A stretch of 64,000 nucleotides of DNA from Rhodoferax sp. (GTDB taxonomy: Bacteria; Pseudomonadota; Gammaproteobacteria; Burkholderiales; Burkholderiaceae_C): positions 116,617-180,616 of the forward strand of contig NZ_JAAFIX010000006.1 of NCBI RefSeq assembly GCF_013297935.1, read 5' to 3'. Below the pieces are notes generated by a model. That model was given only the letters and a program-made list of their open reading frames with translations, searched no databases and was not told the DNA's origin. The number at the start of each line of letters is the position of its first letter. Within the stretch, counting starts at the first letter, position 1. Position numbers and translations under genes: made by a program. This document shows positions 34,210 to 42,700 of the stretch, in pieces.

Positions 34210-36975
34210 ATGCCTCAAGCCCCCGTATCCATTGCGCCAGTAGCTCCTGAAAACGTAGCGCCCATGTTGCTCTCCGGTCTGGAGCCTATCGCCATTGACG
34301 CCAGCAGCCTATTTGTGAACGTGGGCGAGCGCACCAACGTGACCGGCTCCAAGGCATTCGCCCGCATGATTCTGAACGGGCAGTTTGAAGAGGCTTTGGC
34401 TGTGGCCCGCCAACAGGTGGAGAACGGTGCGCAGATCATCGATATCAATATGGACGAGGCCATGCTGGACAGCCAGGCGGCCATGGTGCGCTTCCTGAAC
34501 TTGATCGCCTCCGAGCCCGATATTTCGCGCGTGCCGATCATGATCGACAGCTCCAAGTGGAGCGTGATCGAGGCCGGTCTGCGCTGCGTGCAGGGCAAGG
34601 CGGTGGTGAACTCCATCAGCATGAAAGAGGGCTTGGACGAGTTCAAGCGCCAGGCCAAGCTGCTGCGCCGCTACGGTGCCGCCGCCGTGGTCATGGCCTT
34701 TGATGAGAAGGGCCAGGCCGACACCTACCAGCGCAAGGTCGAGATTTGCGAGCGCGCCTACCGCGTGCTGGTGGACGAGGTGGACTTTCCGCCTGAAGAC
34801 ATCATCTTCGACCCCAACATCTTCGCCATTGCCACCGGCATTGAAGAGCACAACAACTACGCGGTGGACTTTATTGAGGCCACCCGCTGGATCAAGCAAA
34901 ACCTGCCCGGCGCCAAGGTGAGCGGTGGGGTGAGTAACGTGTCTTTCAGCTTCCGGGGCAACGACCCGGTGCGCGAGGCCATCCACACCGTGTTCCTGTA
35001 CCACGCCATCAAGGCAGGCATGGACATGGGCATCGTGAACGCCGGTATGGTGGGCGTTTACGACGACTTGGAGCCCACCTTGCGTGAACGCGTGGAAGAT
35101 GTGGTGCTGAATCGCCGTGAAGACGCGGGCGAACGCCTGGTGGAAATTGCCGAAACCGCCAAGAGCGGCGCCAAAGACGAGAGCAAAAAACTCGAATGGC
35201 GCGGCACGCCCGAAGCCCCGGTGGCCGTGGCGCAGCGCCTGAGCCACGCGCTGGTGCACGGCATTACCGACTTCATTACCGTGGATACCGAAGAGGCCTA
35301 CCAAGACGTGCTGGCCAAGGGCGGCCGCCCGCTGCACGTGATCGAAGGCCCGCTCATGGACGGCATGAACGTGGTGGGCGACTTGTTCGGCCAAGGCAAG
35401 ATGTTTTTACCGCAAGTGGTGAAAAGCGCCCGCGTGATGAAGAGTGCCGTGGCGCACTTGCTGCCCTACATCGAGGCGGAAAAGCTCGCCATGGTGGAAG
35501 CCGGTGGTGAAGCCAAAGCCAAGGGCAAGATCGTGATTGCGACCGTGAAAGGCGATGTGCACGACATCGGCAAAAACATCGTCACCGTGGTCTTGCAGTG
35601 CAACAACTTTGACGTGGTCAACATGGGCGTGATGGTGCCCTGCCACGAGATTCTGGCAAAGGCCAAAGAAGAGGGCGCGGACATCATCGGCCTCTCCGGC
35701 CTGATCACCCCCAGCCTGGAAGAGATGCAGTACGTGGCCGGCGAGATGCAGAAGGACGAGTACTTCCGCAGCCGCAACATTCCGCTGCTGATCGGCGGCG
35801 CAACCTGCAGCCGGGTGCACACCGCTGTGAAGATTGCGCCCAACTACGAAGGCCCAGTGATCTACGTGCCCGATGCCTCGCGCAGCGTGAGCGTGGCGCA
35901 AAGTCTGCTGAGTGAGCAAGCGTCCAAATACATTGCCGAGCTCAACACCGACTACGACAAAGTGCGCCAGCAGCACGCCAACAAAAAGCAAATGCCTATG
36001 TGGCCGCTGTCGAAGGCGCGGGCCAACAAAACGCCGATCGACTGGGCGGCGCATTTGCCCACCGTGCCCAAGTTCATCGGCCGCCGCGTGTTCAAAAACT
36101 TCGACCTGACCGAGCTGGCCAAGTTCATTGACTGGGCGCCGTTCTTCCAGACCTGGGATTTGGCAGGCCCGTTCCCCGCCATCCTCAAAGACGAGGTGGT
36201 GGGCACCGAGGCAGTGCGCGTCTACGCCGATGGGCAACGCATGCTCAAGCGCCTGATTGAAGGCCGCTGGCTCACTGCCAACGCGGTCGTGGCCCTGTAC
36301 CCGGCCAACACGGTGAACGATGACGACATCGAGTTCTATACCGACGAGAGCCGCACCGAGGTTGCCATGACCTGGTACGGCCTGCGCCAGCAAACCGAGA
36401 AGCAGGAGATTGACGGCGTGATGCGCCCCAGCCGCTGCCTGGCCGACTTTGTGGCCCCCAAGGGTGTCAAGGCCGACTACGCGGGCCTGTTTGCGGTAAC
36501 CGCCGGCATCGGCGTGGATAAGAAGGAAAAATATTTCCTCGACGACCATGATGACTACTCCGCCATCATGCTCAAGTCGATTGCCGACCGCCTGGCTGAA
36601 GCCTTTGCCGAGGCGCTGCACCACCGCGTGCGCACCGACCTCTGGGGCTATGCTGCCGGCGAGTCGCTGAGCAATGAAGACCTGATCGGCGAAAAATACC
36701 AGGGCATCCGCCCCGCGCCCGGCTACCCCGCCTGCCCGGACCACAGCGTCAAGAAAGACATGTTTGCTCTGCTGCAGTGCGACGAGGTGGGCATGACCGT
36801 GACCGAGAGCTTGGCCATGACCCCGGCGGCCAGCGTGAGCGGCTTCTATATCGGCCACCCCGACGCCACCTACTTCAACGTCGGCAAGATCGGCGACGAC
36901 CAGGTGCACGACCTGGCCGAGCGCCGCCAGCTGGACCGCGCAGCGCTGGAGCGCTTGCTGGCGCCCAACCTGTAA
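34210..36975 (+). CDS. metH2: Methionine synthase, folate/cobalamin/activation part (split MetH)
   Basis: A 921-residue protein carrying the remaining MetH domains. The pterin-binding domain starts near [16 protein letters not shown]. The helical cap and B12 domain have GDVHDIGKN, with His451 as the lower cobalt ligand, and [16 protein letters not shown]. The AdoMet activation domain is near the C-terminus ([15 protein letters not shown]). It transfers methyl from methyltetrahydrofolate through cobalamin to homocysteine bound by metH1. The ATG at 34210 follows AGG at short spacing but lies inside a dispersed repeat, so the first 18 residues ([18 protein letters not shown]) are repeat-encoded; ATG 34264 is the alternative start. 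Confidence 0.94.
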   Translation: MPQAPVSIAPVAPENVAPMLLSGLEPIAIDASSLFVNVGERTNVTGSKAFARMILNGQFEEALAVARQQVENGAQIIDINMDEAMLDSQAAMVRFLNLIASEPDISRVPIMIDSSKWSVIEAGLRCVQGKAVVNSISMKEGLDEFKRQAKLLRRYGAAAVVMAFDEKGQADTYQRKVEICERAYRVLVDEVDFPPEDIIFDPNIFAIATGIEEHNNYAVDFIEATRWIKQNLPGAKVSGGVSNVSFSFRGNDPVREAIHTVFLYHAIKAGMDMGIVNAGMVGVYDDLEPTLRERVEDVVLNRREDAGERLVEIAETAKSGAKDESKKLEWRGTPEAPVAVAQRLSHALVHGITDFITVDTEEAYQDVLAKGGRPLHVIEGPLMDGMNVVGDLFGQGKMFLPQVVKSARVMKSAVAHLLPYIEAEKLAMVEAGGEAKAKGKIVIATVKGDVHDIGKNIVTVVLQCNNFDVVNMGVMVPCHEILAKAKEEGADIIGLSGLITPSLEEMQYVAGEMQKDEYFRSRNIPLLIGGATCSRVHTAVKIAPNYEGPVIYVPDASRSVSVAQSLLSEQASKYIAELNTDYDKVRQQHANKKQMPMWPLSKARANKTPIDWAAHLPTVPKFIGRRVFKNFDLTELAKFIDWAPFFQTWDLAGPFPAILKDEVVGTEAVRVYADGQRMLKRLIEGRWLTANAVVALYPANTVNDDDIEFYTDESRTEVAMTWYGLRQQTEKQEIDGVMRPSRCLADFVAPKGVKADYAGLFAVTAGIGVDKKEKYFLDDHDDYSAIMLKSIADRLAEAFAEALHHRVRTDLWGYAAGESLSNEDLIGEKYQGIRPAPGYPACPDHSVKKDMFALLQCDEVGMTVTESLAMTPAASVSGFYIGHPDATYFNVGKIGDDQVHDLAERRQLDRAALERLLAPNL
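34212..34262 (-). repeat. Dispersed repeat covering the metH2 start
   Basis: Minus-strand reading gives GCGCTACG, TTTTCAGGAGC, TGGCGCA, ACGGGGGCTT and AGGC in the standard register. The metH2 ATG lies at its edge, so the element provides the N-terminal codons of metH2. Confidence 0.75.
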
Positions 36976-37022
36976 AGCGGGCAAGTGTGACCAAGTAGGC
37001 ACATCGCCGGAAAGTTGTCTCC

Positions 37023-37035
37023 GGCTGTGTACCTT
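37023..37035 (+). promoter_or_regulatory. Shared upstream motif, glycine-zipper gene 1
   Basis: GGCTGTGTACCTT, 46 bp before the ATG, recurs exactly before the paralogous gene downstream. It may be part of a common promoter. Confidence 0.35.
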
Positions 37036-37081
37036 TGGGTGGCGAGGCGCGTTGAATCGGGGTCACTCCAAGGTTCACACC

Positions 37082-37564
37082 ATGCGCACCAAGCACTTTT
37101 CCGGTCGATTTCTGGGCACCAGCCTTGTCTGGGTGTTGGCGGCCTGCCTCACCCTCACCGCCTCGTGGGCGCAATCGCAGCCCTTGGCGGCTGTGGCGCG
37201 CAGCGCAGCGTGTAGTGATTGCGGAACCGTCGAATCAGTCACCGAAGTCCCCGGCGACCCCTCCCGTAGCGGGGTGGGCGCGGCCATCGGGGCTGCGGTC
37301 GGGGGCCTGATTGCCAACAAAATCGGTGGCGAGGAGGGCAAAACCATGGCCACCATCATCGGGCTCCTCGGTGGCATGTGGGCCGGCAATGCCATTGAAA
37401 AGCAACTCAAGCAAAAGCCCGGCTACCGCATCGTGGTGCGCATGCAGGACAACACGCAGCGCACGTTTGAGCAGGATGCCGCCTTGCCGGTGGGCGCGCA
37501 GGTGCGCGTGCAGGGCAGCACGCTGGTGCTGCTAGAGAGTGAAGTCACCTCCGAGTCCACCTGA
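37082..37564 (+). CDS. Glycine-zipper 2TM envelope protein (1)
   Basis: A 160-residue exported protein: signal peptide to about residue 34 (CLTLTASWAQS), a short CSDCGTVESVTEVPG stretch, then the glycine zipper GVGAAIGAAVGGLIANKIGG and IIGLLGGMWAGNAIEKQL, ending in a small beta domain (YRIVVRMQDNTQRTFEQ). This is the arrangement of SlyB/PcpY-like outer-membrane proteins, though without a clear lipobox. It is a paralogue of the next gene, and the two lie just before the MSHA pilus cluster. Role probably in the envelope, unproven. Confidence 0.85.
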   Translation: MRTKHFSGRFLGTSLVWVLAACLTLTASWAQSQPLAAVARSAACSDCGTVESVTEVPGDPSRSGVGAAIGAAVGGLIANKIGGEEGKTMATIIGLLGGMWAGNAIEKQLKQKPGYRIVVRMQDNTQRTFEQDAALPVGAQVRVQGSTLVLLESEVTSEST

Positions 37565-37640
37565 GTTCCGGCCGGACTGCGTGCTGTCGGCCGGAGCAGC
37601 TTTACCCAGCGTTACAAAACAGATACCTCCCAGCCGGCTG

Positions 37641-37653
37641 GGCTGTGTACCTT
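37641..37653 (+). promoter_or_regulatory. Shared upstream motif, glycine-zipper gene 2
   Basis: An exact copy of the 13-bp GGCTGTGTACCTT found before glycine-zipper gene 1, here 72 bp before the ATG and next to a CAGCCGGCTG palindrome. Confidence 0.35.
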
Positions 37654-37725
37654 CAGGCCCTGTCGGGCGTTAGCTCACATGCAGGCACTCTTTTGGTGGC
37701 CTGCGGGTCTGATTGAAGGAGATGT

Positions 37726-38508
37726 ATGTCGACTGTTGTGTCAACTCCCGGTGCCGTAGCGGCCACGGGTAACAAATGGATGTGGGCTGCCATGGGGGCG
37801 CTGGGAGCCAGTACCTTGGCGTTGGGCGCGGTGGTGCTGCACCAGCAGAGCGCGGCCACACCCGCCGAAGTTCCTTTGGAAGTGCTGGCTATCAGCACCC
37901 CTGCTCCAGCGCCGGCTGCGCCACTGCCGGCGCCCGAGCTTGAGAAAAACATGCCAAAACAAGCAGTAGCGCCCGTAAAGAATGCGCCTGTAGCTCCTAA
38001 AAAAGTAGCAACCAATCTGCCGGCAAAAACTCCCGCGCCGGTGGCTGAGGTGGCCGTGGCGCAAGCGGCAGTCAGCCCGGTGGCGACGCCCTCGACCCAG
38101 CCAGCCCCGGTGCGTCTACCGGCCAAAGTGGTTTGTGCGCAGTGCGGCACCGTGGAGGCGGTGACTCCGGTCCAGCGGGAGAGTGCCAACCCCAGCGGTG
38201 CGGGCGCGGTGGCTGGAGCCGTGCTGGGCGGGCTGGTGGGCAACCAGTTCGGCGGTGGCGACGGCAAAGCGCTGGCCACCATCGCCGGTGTGCTGGGCGG
38301 CGGCTGGGCGGGTAACACCGTAGAAAAGCGCCTCAAAAAGGAAACTGTTTATTTAGTGGATGTGCGCATGGAAGACGGTAGCTTGCGCTCTATAGAGCAG
38401 TCTGCACCGGCGTCTGTCGGCCAGGCGGTACGGGTCGAGGGTGGGCGCATCAGCCCGGACCCGGCGGTGAATGAGCGCAATCCCGCCTCTTTTTCAAGCG
38501 CTACTTGA
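37726..38508 (+). CDS. Glycine-zipper 2TM protein with membrane anchor (2)
   Basis: A 260-residue protein: one N-terminal membrane segment (about residues 18-40, MWAAMGALGASTLALGAVV), a long Pro/Ala/Val-rich linker (50-135), CAQCGTVEAVTPV, then the zipper GAGAVAGAVLGGLVGNQFGG and IAGVLGGGWAGNTVEKRL and a beta ending (YLVDVRMEDGSLRSIEQ). It parallels gene 1 domain for domain but keeps an inner-membrane anchor and a linker able to reach through the periplasm. Part of the linker is encoded by a dispersed repeat. AAGGAGATGT places the start. It ends 46 bp before mshE. Confidence 0.85.
   Translation: MSTVVSTPGAVAATGNKWMWAAMGALGASTLALGAVVLHQQSAATPAEVPLEVLAISTPAPAPAAPLPAPELEKNMPKQAVAPVKNAPVAPKKVATNLPAKTPAPVAEVAVAQAAVSPVATPSTQPAPVRLPAKVVCAQCGTVEAVTPVQRESANPSGAGAVAGAVLGGLVGNQFGGGDGKALATIAGVLGGGWAGNTVEKRLKKETVYLVDVRMEDGSLRSIEQSAPASVGQAVRVEGGRISPDPAVNERNPASFSSAT
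37961..38011 (-). repeat. Dispersed repeat in the linker of glycine-zipper gene 2
   Basis: Minus-strand reading shows TTGCTACTTT, TAGGAGCTAC, GGCGCATT and GGGCGCTA. In frame it encodes AVAPVKNAPVAPKKVAT, extending the Pro/Ala linker. Confidence 0.75.
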
Positions 38509-38554
38509 GGAGCCCCCGTGCTATTATTTTTGCAAACCGCAAAAGGAATAGCGC

Positions 38555-40321
38555 ATGAACATGGCAACGGCTACGCCCGGTGCGCCGGACGCTCCGCGTC
38601 CCCCCCCGGGCCGCCCTGAAAAGCTGCGTTTGGGCGATGTGCTGGTTCAGCAAAAGCTGATCTCGCAAGAGCAACTGCAGCAAACCCTCGATTTGCAGCG
38701 CACCACCGGCAAAAAGGTCGGGCGCCTGCTGATCGAAACCGGGGTCATCACCGAGGAGCTGTTGGCCAACGGCTTGGCGCGGCAGCTGCGTATTCCTTTC
38801 GTCAACCTCAAGACATTCCCTTTCCGCGCTGACGTTGTCAAAATTTTGCCCGAGGCGGCAGCCCGCCGCTTCAAGGCGCTGGTGCTGGAAGACAAGGGCG
38901 ATGTGCTGCTGGTGGCGCTGGCCGACCCGCTGGATTTGTTTGCCTACGACGAACTCACCCGCCTGCTCAAGCGCAATATCGGCATAGCTGCCGTGCCCGA
39001 GAGCCAGTTGGCGCTGGCCTTTGACCGCCTGTACCGCCGTACCGAAGAAATCAGCGGCTTGGCCCGCGCCCTGGAAAAAGACCTGGGCGATGCCGTCGAT
39101 TTCGGCGAGCTCACCGCCAGCGTGGGCCTGGAGGGCGCGCCGGTGGTGCGTTTGCTGCAGTCCTTGTTTGAGGATGCGACCCAGGTCGGCGCGTCGGACG
39201 TGCACATTGAGCCGCAAGAGGGCTTCTTGCAAATCCGCGTGCGGGTGGACGGTGTGTTGCAAACCCAAACCCAGGCGGACAAGCGCATTGGCGGGGCTTT
39301 GGCCCAGCGCTTGAAACTCATGGCCGGGCTGGATATTTCAGAAAAGCGCTTGCCGCAGGATGGGCGCTTCAGCGTGCGCCTGAAGGACAACACGATTGAC
39401 GTGCGCCTGTCCACACTGCCCACCACCTATGGCGAGTCGGCCGTGATGCGCCTCTTGAACCAAGGGGCCGGTATGCGCCGCTTGGACACCATCGGCATGC
39501 CCGAGGACATGCTCAAGCGTTTTCGTGATGTGCTGTCCCGCTCGTCGGGCATGGTGCTGGTGACTGGCCCCACAGGCTCCGGAAAAACGACCACCTTGTA
39601 TGCCGCCTTAGCCGAAATCAATGCCGCTGAGCTGAAGGTCATTACCGTCGAAGATCCGGTGGAATACCGCCTGCCTGCCATCACCCAGGTGCAGGTCAAT
39701 GACAAGATTGAGCTCACCTTTGCCCGCGTGCTGCGCGCTTGCCTGCGCCAGGACCCCGACGTGATTCTGGTCGGTGAAATGCGCGATGCCGAGACTGCGG
39801 AGATCGGGCTGCGCGCCGCCATTACCGGCCACTTGGTGCTCTCGACCCTGCACACGCGCGATGCCATCAGCACCCCGTTCCGCCTGCTGGACATGGGAGT
39901 TCCCCCTTTTATGGTGGCTACCTCTCTGCAAGCGGTGATTGCGCAGCGCTTGTTGCGCCTGAACTGCCAGGAGTGTCTGGCGCCGCACACGCCCACTCCT
40001 CAGGAGCAATCCTGGATGGAGGCCATGCTGGAGCCCGGCGAAACCCTGAAGCCCAAGCGGGGTCTGGGTTGCTCCCAGTGCAACGGCACCGGTTATTCGG
40101 GCCGTCAGGGGGTGTATGAGCTTCTGGAAATGGACGCCGCGCTGACCCACGCTGCCAGTCAGAGCGACCCCGCCGGCTTTTTGCGCACTGCGCGGGAGCG
40201 CATGAAGGGCCAGACCATGGCCTTTCATGCCCTGCAATTGGTGCGCGCCGGCAAAACGTCTCTGTCCGAAGCCTTGCGCATCGGGTTTGATGCAGACGGC
40301 GATGAGGCCATGTTGGGCTGA
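38555..40321 (+). CDS. mshE: MSHA pilus assembly ATPase MshE
   Basis: A 588-residue GspE/PilB-type hexameric ATPase that powers MSHA pilus extension. The N-terminus has two adjacent MshEN repeats, RLGDVLVQQKLISQEQ... (residues 25-48) and KVGRLLIETGVITEE... (54-77), the known c-di-GMP-binding motif. The ATPase core has ASDVHIEP, Walker A GPTGSGKT (Lys344), the Asp box VEDPVEYRL, Walker B LRQDPDVILVGEMRD and a CxxC...CxxC zinc site (CQEC, CSQC). It is the first gene of the pilus cluster. A TTTTGC/GCAAAA hairpin at 38528-38544 overlaps the AAGGA ribosome site and might tune translation. Confidence 0.93.
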   Translation: MNMATATPGAPDAPRPPPGRPEKLRLGDVLVQQKLISQEQLQQTLDLQRTTGKKVGRLLIETGVITEELLANGLARQLRIPFVNLKTFPFRADVVKILPEAAARRFKALVLEDKGDVLLVALADPLDLFAYDELTRLLKRNIGIAAVPESQLALAFDRLYRRTEEISGLARALEKDLGDAVDFGELTASVGLEGAPVVRLLQSLFEDATQVGASDVHIEPQEGFLQIRVRVDGVLQTQTQADKRIGGALAQRLKLMAGLDISEKRLPQDGRFSVRLKDNTIDVRLSTLPTTYGESAVMRLLNQGAGMRRLDTIGMPEDMLKRFRDVLSRSSGMVLVTGPTGSGKTTTLYAALAEINAAELKVITVEDPVEYRLPAITQVQVNDKIELTFARVLRACLRQDPDVILVGEMRDAETAEIGLRAAITGHLVLSTLHTRDAISTPFRLLDMGVPPFMVATSLQAVIAQRLLRLNCQECLAPHTPTPQEQSWMEAMLEPGETLKPKRGLGCSQCNGTGYSGRQGVYELLEMDAALTHAASQSDPAGFLRTARERMKGQTMAFHALQLVRAGKTSLSEALRIGFDADGDEAMLG

Positions 40322-40323
40322 CC

Positions 40324-41562
40324 ATGGCAATCTACGACTGGCGCGGGCGCAACAACCGGGGTGAGGCCGTAAGCGGGCAGCTGGAGGCCATGACGGAGGG
40401 CGGCGTGGCCGACCAGCTCATGTCTATGGGTGTTGCACCGGTGCACATTGCACTGTCCAAGTCGATAGAAACCAAAGAAAAAAAAGACCCCTTGGCGTTC
40501 TTAACCGCCCGCCCTGTGGACGTGGACGATGTACTGATTTTTTCGCGGCAGATGTACACGCTGAACAAGGCGGGTGTGCCGATATTGCGTGCCTTTGCGG
40601 GGCTGGAGGCCTCGGCCACCAAGCCCGCCATGGTGGAGTTACTCAAAGATGTGCGCTCCAGCCTGGACCAGGGGCGTGAGCTCTCTGTCGCCTTGGGTCG
40701 CCATGTGGCCTTGTTCGGGAATTTCTATATTTCCATGATCCGGGTGGGCGAGATGACCGGCCGGCTTACCGAGGTGTTTTTGCGCCTTAACGAACACATG
40801 GAGTTCGAGCGGGACGTGCGCGAGCGGATCAAGCAAGCCACCCGCTACCCCAGTTTTGTGATGATGGCCATGGCCGCGGCCGTGGTGATTTTGAATATTT
40901 TCGTGATTCCGGTGTTCGCCAAAGTCTTTGCGGGCTTCAACAGCGAGTTACCGCTCATCACGCGGGGGCTGCTCGGTTTTTCCAACTGGATGATCAACTG
41001 GTGGCCCCTCTTGATTGCACTCGCTGTCGGGGTTGCGGTGGCCTTGCGTGCGTATTTGCGCACCCCCGCTGGCCGCTACAAATGGGATGCGCGCAAGCTC
41101 AAGCTCCCCATCATCGGGGACATTATTCTCAAAGCCACGTTGGCCAGGTTTGCCCGCAGTTTTGCCCTGTCCAGCCAAAGCGGAGTGCCTTTGGTGCAAG
41201 CACTCACGGTGGTGGCTCAGACGGTAGACAACGCGTTTATCGGCGCCCGCATCGAGCAAATGCGCGACGGCATCGAGCGGGGCGAAAGCATTTCGCGCTG
41301 CGCGGCTGCCTCGGGCGTGTTCACACCGGTGGTGCTGCAGATGATCAATGTGGGAGAAGAGACTGGCGAACTCGACAACTTGTTGTTTGAAATTGCCGGC
41401 ATGTATGAGCGGGAAACCGACTACAGCATCAAAGGCCTGTCTGCAGCGATAGAGCCGGTGCTGTTGGGCGTGATCGGCGTGTTGGTATTGTTGCTGGCCT
41501 TGGGCGTGTTCCTGCCTTTGTGGAACATGGGGCAGGCTGCCATGGGCCGGGGCGGCGGTTAA
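40324..41562 (+). CDS. mshG: MSHA platform protein MshG (GspF/PilC family)
   Basis: A 412-residue inner-membrane platform protein with two GspF domains and about three membrane segments (around residues 177-202 MMAMAAAVVILNIFVIPVF, 218-243, and near the C-terminus VLLGVIGVLVLLLALGVFLP). Conserved QMYTLNKAGVPILRAF and the second-domain FALSSQSGVPLVQAL with INVGEETGELD are typical. It begins 2 bp after mshE, so is translated together with it. It docks the assembly ATPase and pilins. Confidence 0.93.
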   Translation: MAIYDWRGRNNRGEAVSGQLEAMTEGGVADQLMSMGVAPVHIALSKSIETKEKKDPLAFLTARPVDVDDVLIFSRQMYTLNKAGVPILRAFAGLEASATKPAMVELLKDVRSSLDQGRELSVALGRHVALFGNFYISMIRVGEMTGRLTEVFLRLNEHMEFERDVRERIKQATRYPSFVMMAMAAAVVILNIFVIPVFAKVFAGFNSELPLITRGLLGFSNWMINWWPLLIALAVGVAVALRAYLRTPAGRYKWDARKLKLPIIGDIILKATLARFARSFALSSQSGVPLVQALTVVAQTVDNAFIGARIEQMRDGIERGESISRCAAASGVFTPVVLQMINVGEETGELDNLLFEIAGMYERETDYSIKGLSAAIEPVLLGVIGVLVLLLALGVFLPLWNMGQAAMGRGGG

Positions 41563-41565
41563 GCC

Positions 41566-42084
41566 ATGGCGACAGCCCGCGCTCCCTTGGCCCGTGTGCG
41601 TTGGAATAGCCGCTGGGTGGAGTGGGGCGTCCTGGCGCTTTGCATTGCTATTGCTACCGCCGTCTTGTGGCGCTACGGACAGCAGGTTCGCGCGCAAACG
41701 GAACGGGCCGCGGTGCAAAGCACGCTGGGTGCTTTGCGGACGGCCTTGGTGCTGGACTACGTGAATTCCATGCTGCCACAGCGCAAGCGTGCTGCGGAAC
41801 CGGTGCGAGGCGTACCCATTACCCCCAATCCCTTTGCAATGCTCCAACAGCCCGCAGCCAACTATGCCGGAGAGGTACCTGCAGCGCTGCTCCAGGAGGT
41901 GGCGCCCGGCCGTTGGGTCTTTGACAAAGGCTGCGGTTGTATCGGCTACAAACCGTTGGAGCCGGATGGTTTAGACGCTCCCGCGGGCGCCCAAGCGGTA
42001 TGGTTTATGGTGGAAGGCACAGCCGCCGCCTACCAGTTGCGCCCTATTCAGGCGTATGTGTGGGGCGGTCTGCCCTTGGAGTGA
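41566..42084 (+). CDS. mshF: MshF-like pilus biogenesis protein
   Basis: A 172-residue protein with one N-terminal membrane segment (residues 18-34, VEWGVLALCIAIATAVLW) and a periplasmic domain; the pattern is pseudopilin-like but lacks a prepilin peptidase site. Assigned as MshF mainly from position directly after mshG (3 bp gap) and before mshA, as in Vibrio msh clusters. Sequence conservation in MshF is low, so the name is by context. A CGCG-containing CGCGC pair and GCGCIGY-like segment (KGCGCIGYKP) may hold a disulfide. Confidence 0.65.
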   Translation: MATARAPLARVRWNSRWVEWGVLALCIAIATAVLWRYGQQVRAQTERAAVQSTLGALRTALVLDYVNSMLPQRKRAAEPVRGVPITPNPFAMLQQPAANYAGEVPAALLQEVAPGRWVFDKGCGCIGYKPLEPDGLDAPAGAQAVWFMVEGTAAAYQLRPIQAYVWGGLPLE

Positions 42085-42235
42085 GGGCTGGGGATACGTA
42101 GCAAACCGGTGCAAAACCGGATGAATCTTGAGAAAAGTCACGGACTATGGGCCTAATCTCCGGGCACAAAGGCCAGCGACTCCCCTAGAATGATCTCGTA
42201 TTGGCATTCACATTTTTCTTTTGAAGGTGGACAAC

Positions 42236-42634
42236 ATGAAACAAGTACAGCGCGGCTTCACATTGATTGAGTTGGTCATGGTGATCGTGATCTTGGGCAT
42301 TTTGGCTGCAGTAGCGATTCCTAAGTTTGTCGATTTGTCCGCAGATGCCCGTCAGGCATCGGTTCAGGGCGTTGCCGGGGCGCTGTCTTCCGGTTCTGCC
42401 ATTAACTACGCGGCCTACTCAGCCCGTGGCACGGGTACAGCGGTGGGAAGCTGCGACGCGGCAAAAGGTACCTTGCAGGGCGGAACTTACCCTTCAAACG
42501 GCGGAACCTATGGTGCAGCTGTTGTCGGAACATTCTCCACAACTTCCGGCGCGACGAATACTTGCACTTTGACGTTCACACCCACCAGCGGCAGTGCAGT
42601 GACGGCGTCGTTCACGGCCATCGCAACGCCCTAA
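42236..42634 (+). CDS. mshA: Major MSHA pilin MshA
   Basis: A 132-residue type IV pilin. The short leader MKQVQRG is followed by FTLIELVMVIVILGILA, so prepilin peptidase should cut after Gly7 and methylate Phe. The pilin helix continues AAVAIPKFVDL, and the C-terminal part is Ser/Thr/Gly rich with two Cys (GSC and NTC) able to form the D-region disulfide. Its richness in Ser/Thr fits O-glycosylation by the antisense ligase next door. GAAGGTGG precedes the ATG; a 151-bp gap from mshF probably holds its own promoter, and a strong terminator follows. Confidence 0.92.
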   Translation: MKQVQRGFTLIELVMVIVILGILAAVAIPKFVDLSADARQASVQGVAGALSSGSAINYAAYSARGTGTAVGSCDAAKGTLQGGTYPSNGGTYGAAVVGTFSTTSGATNTCTLTFTPTSGSAVTASFTAIATP

Positions 42635-42667
42635 ATACGCAGTCCGCAATCAGACAGCGGTTGATCG

Positions 42668-42700
42668 AAGCCAGTGTGGCCCGCCACACTGGCTTTCTTT
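42668..42700 (+). terminator. Terminator after mshA
   Basis: AAGCCAGTGTGG / CCACACTGGCTT stem of 12 bp with a 4-nt loop, followed by TTCTTT. It should isolate mshA transcripts from the antisense ligase gene and from mshC. Confidence 0.85.

Noticed and set aside
35407..37002. 531-codon minus-strand frame over metH2
   Set aside because: Shadow of metH2 with no recognisable motif.
42199..42220. Sigma-54-like TTGGCA sequence before mshA
   Set aside because: There is no GC pair at the required -12 spacing, so it does not fit a sigma-54 promoter.
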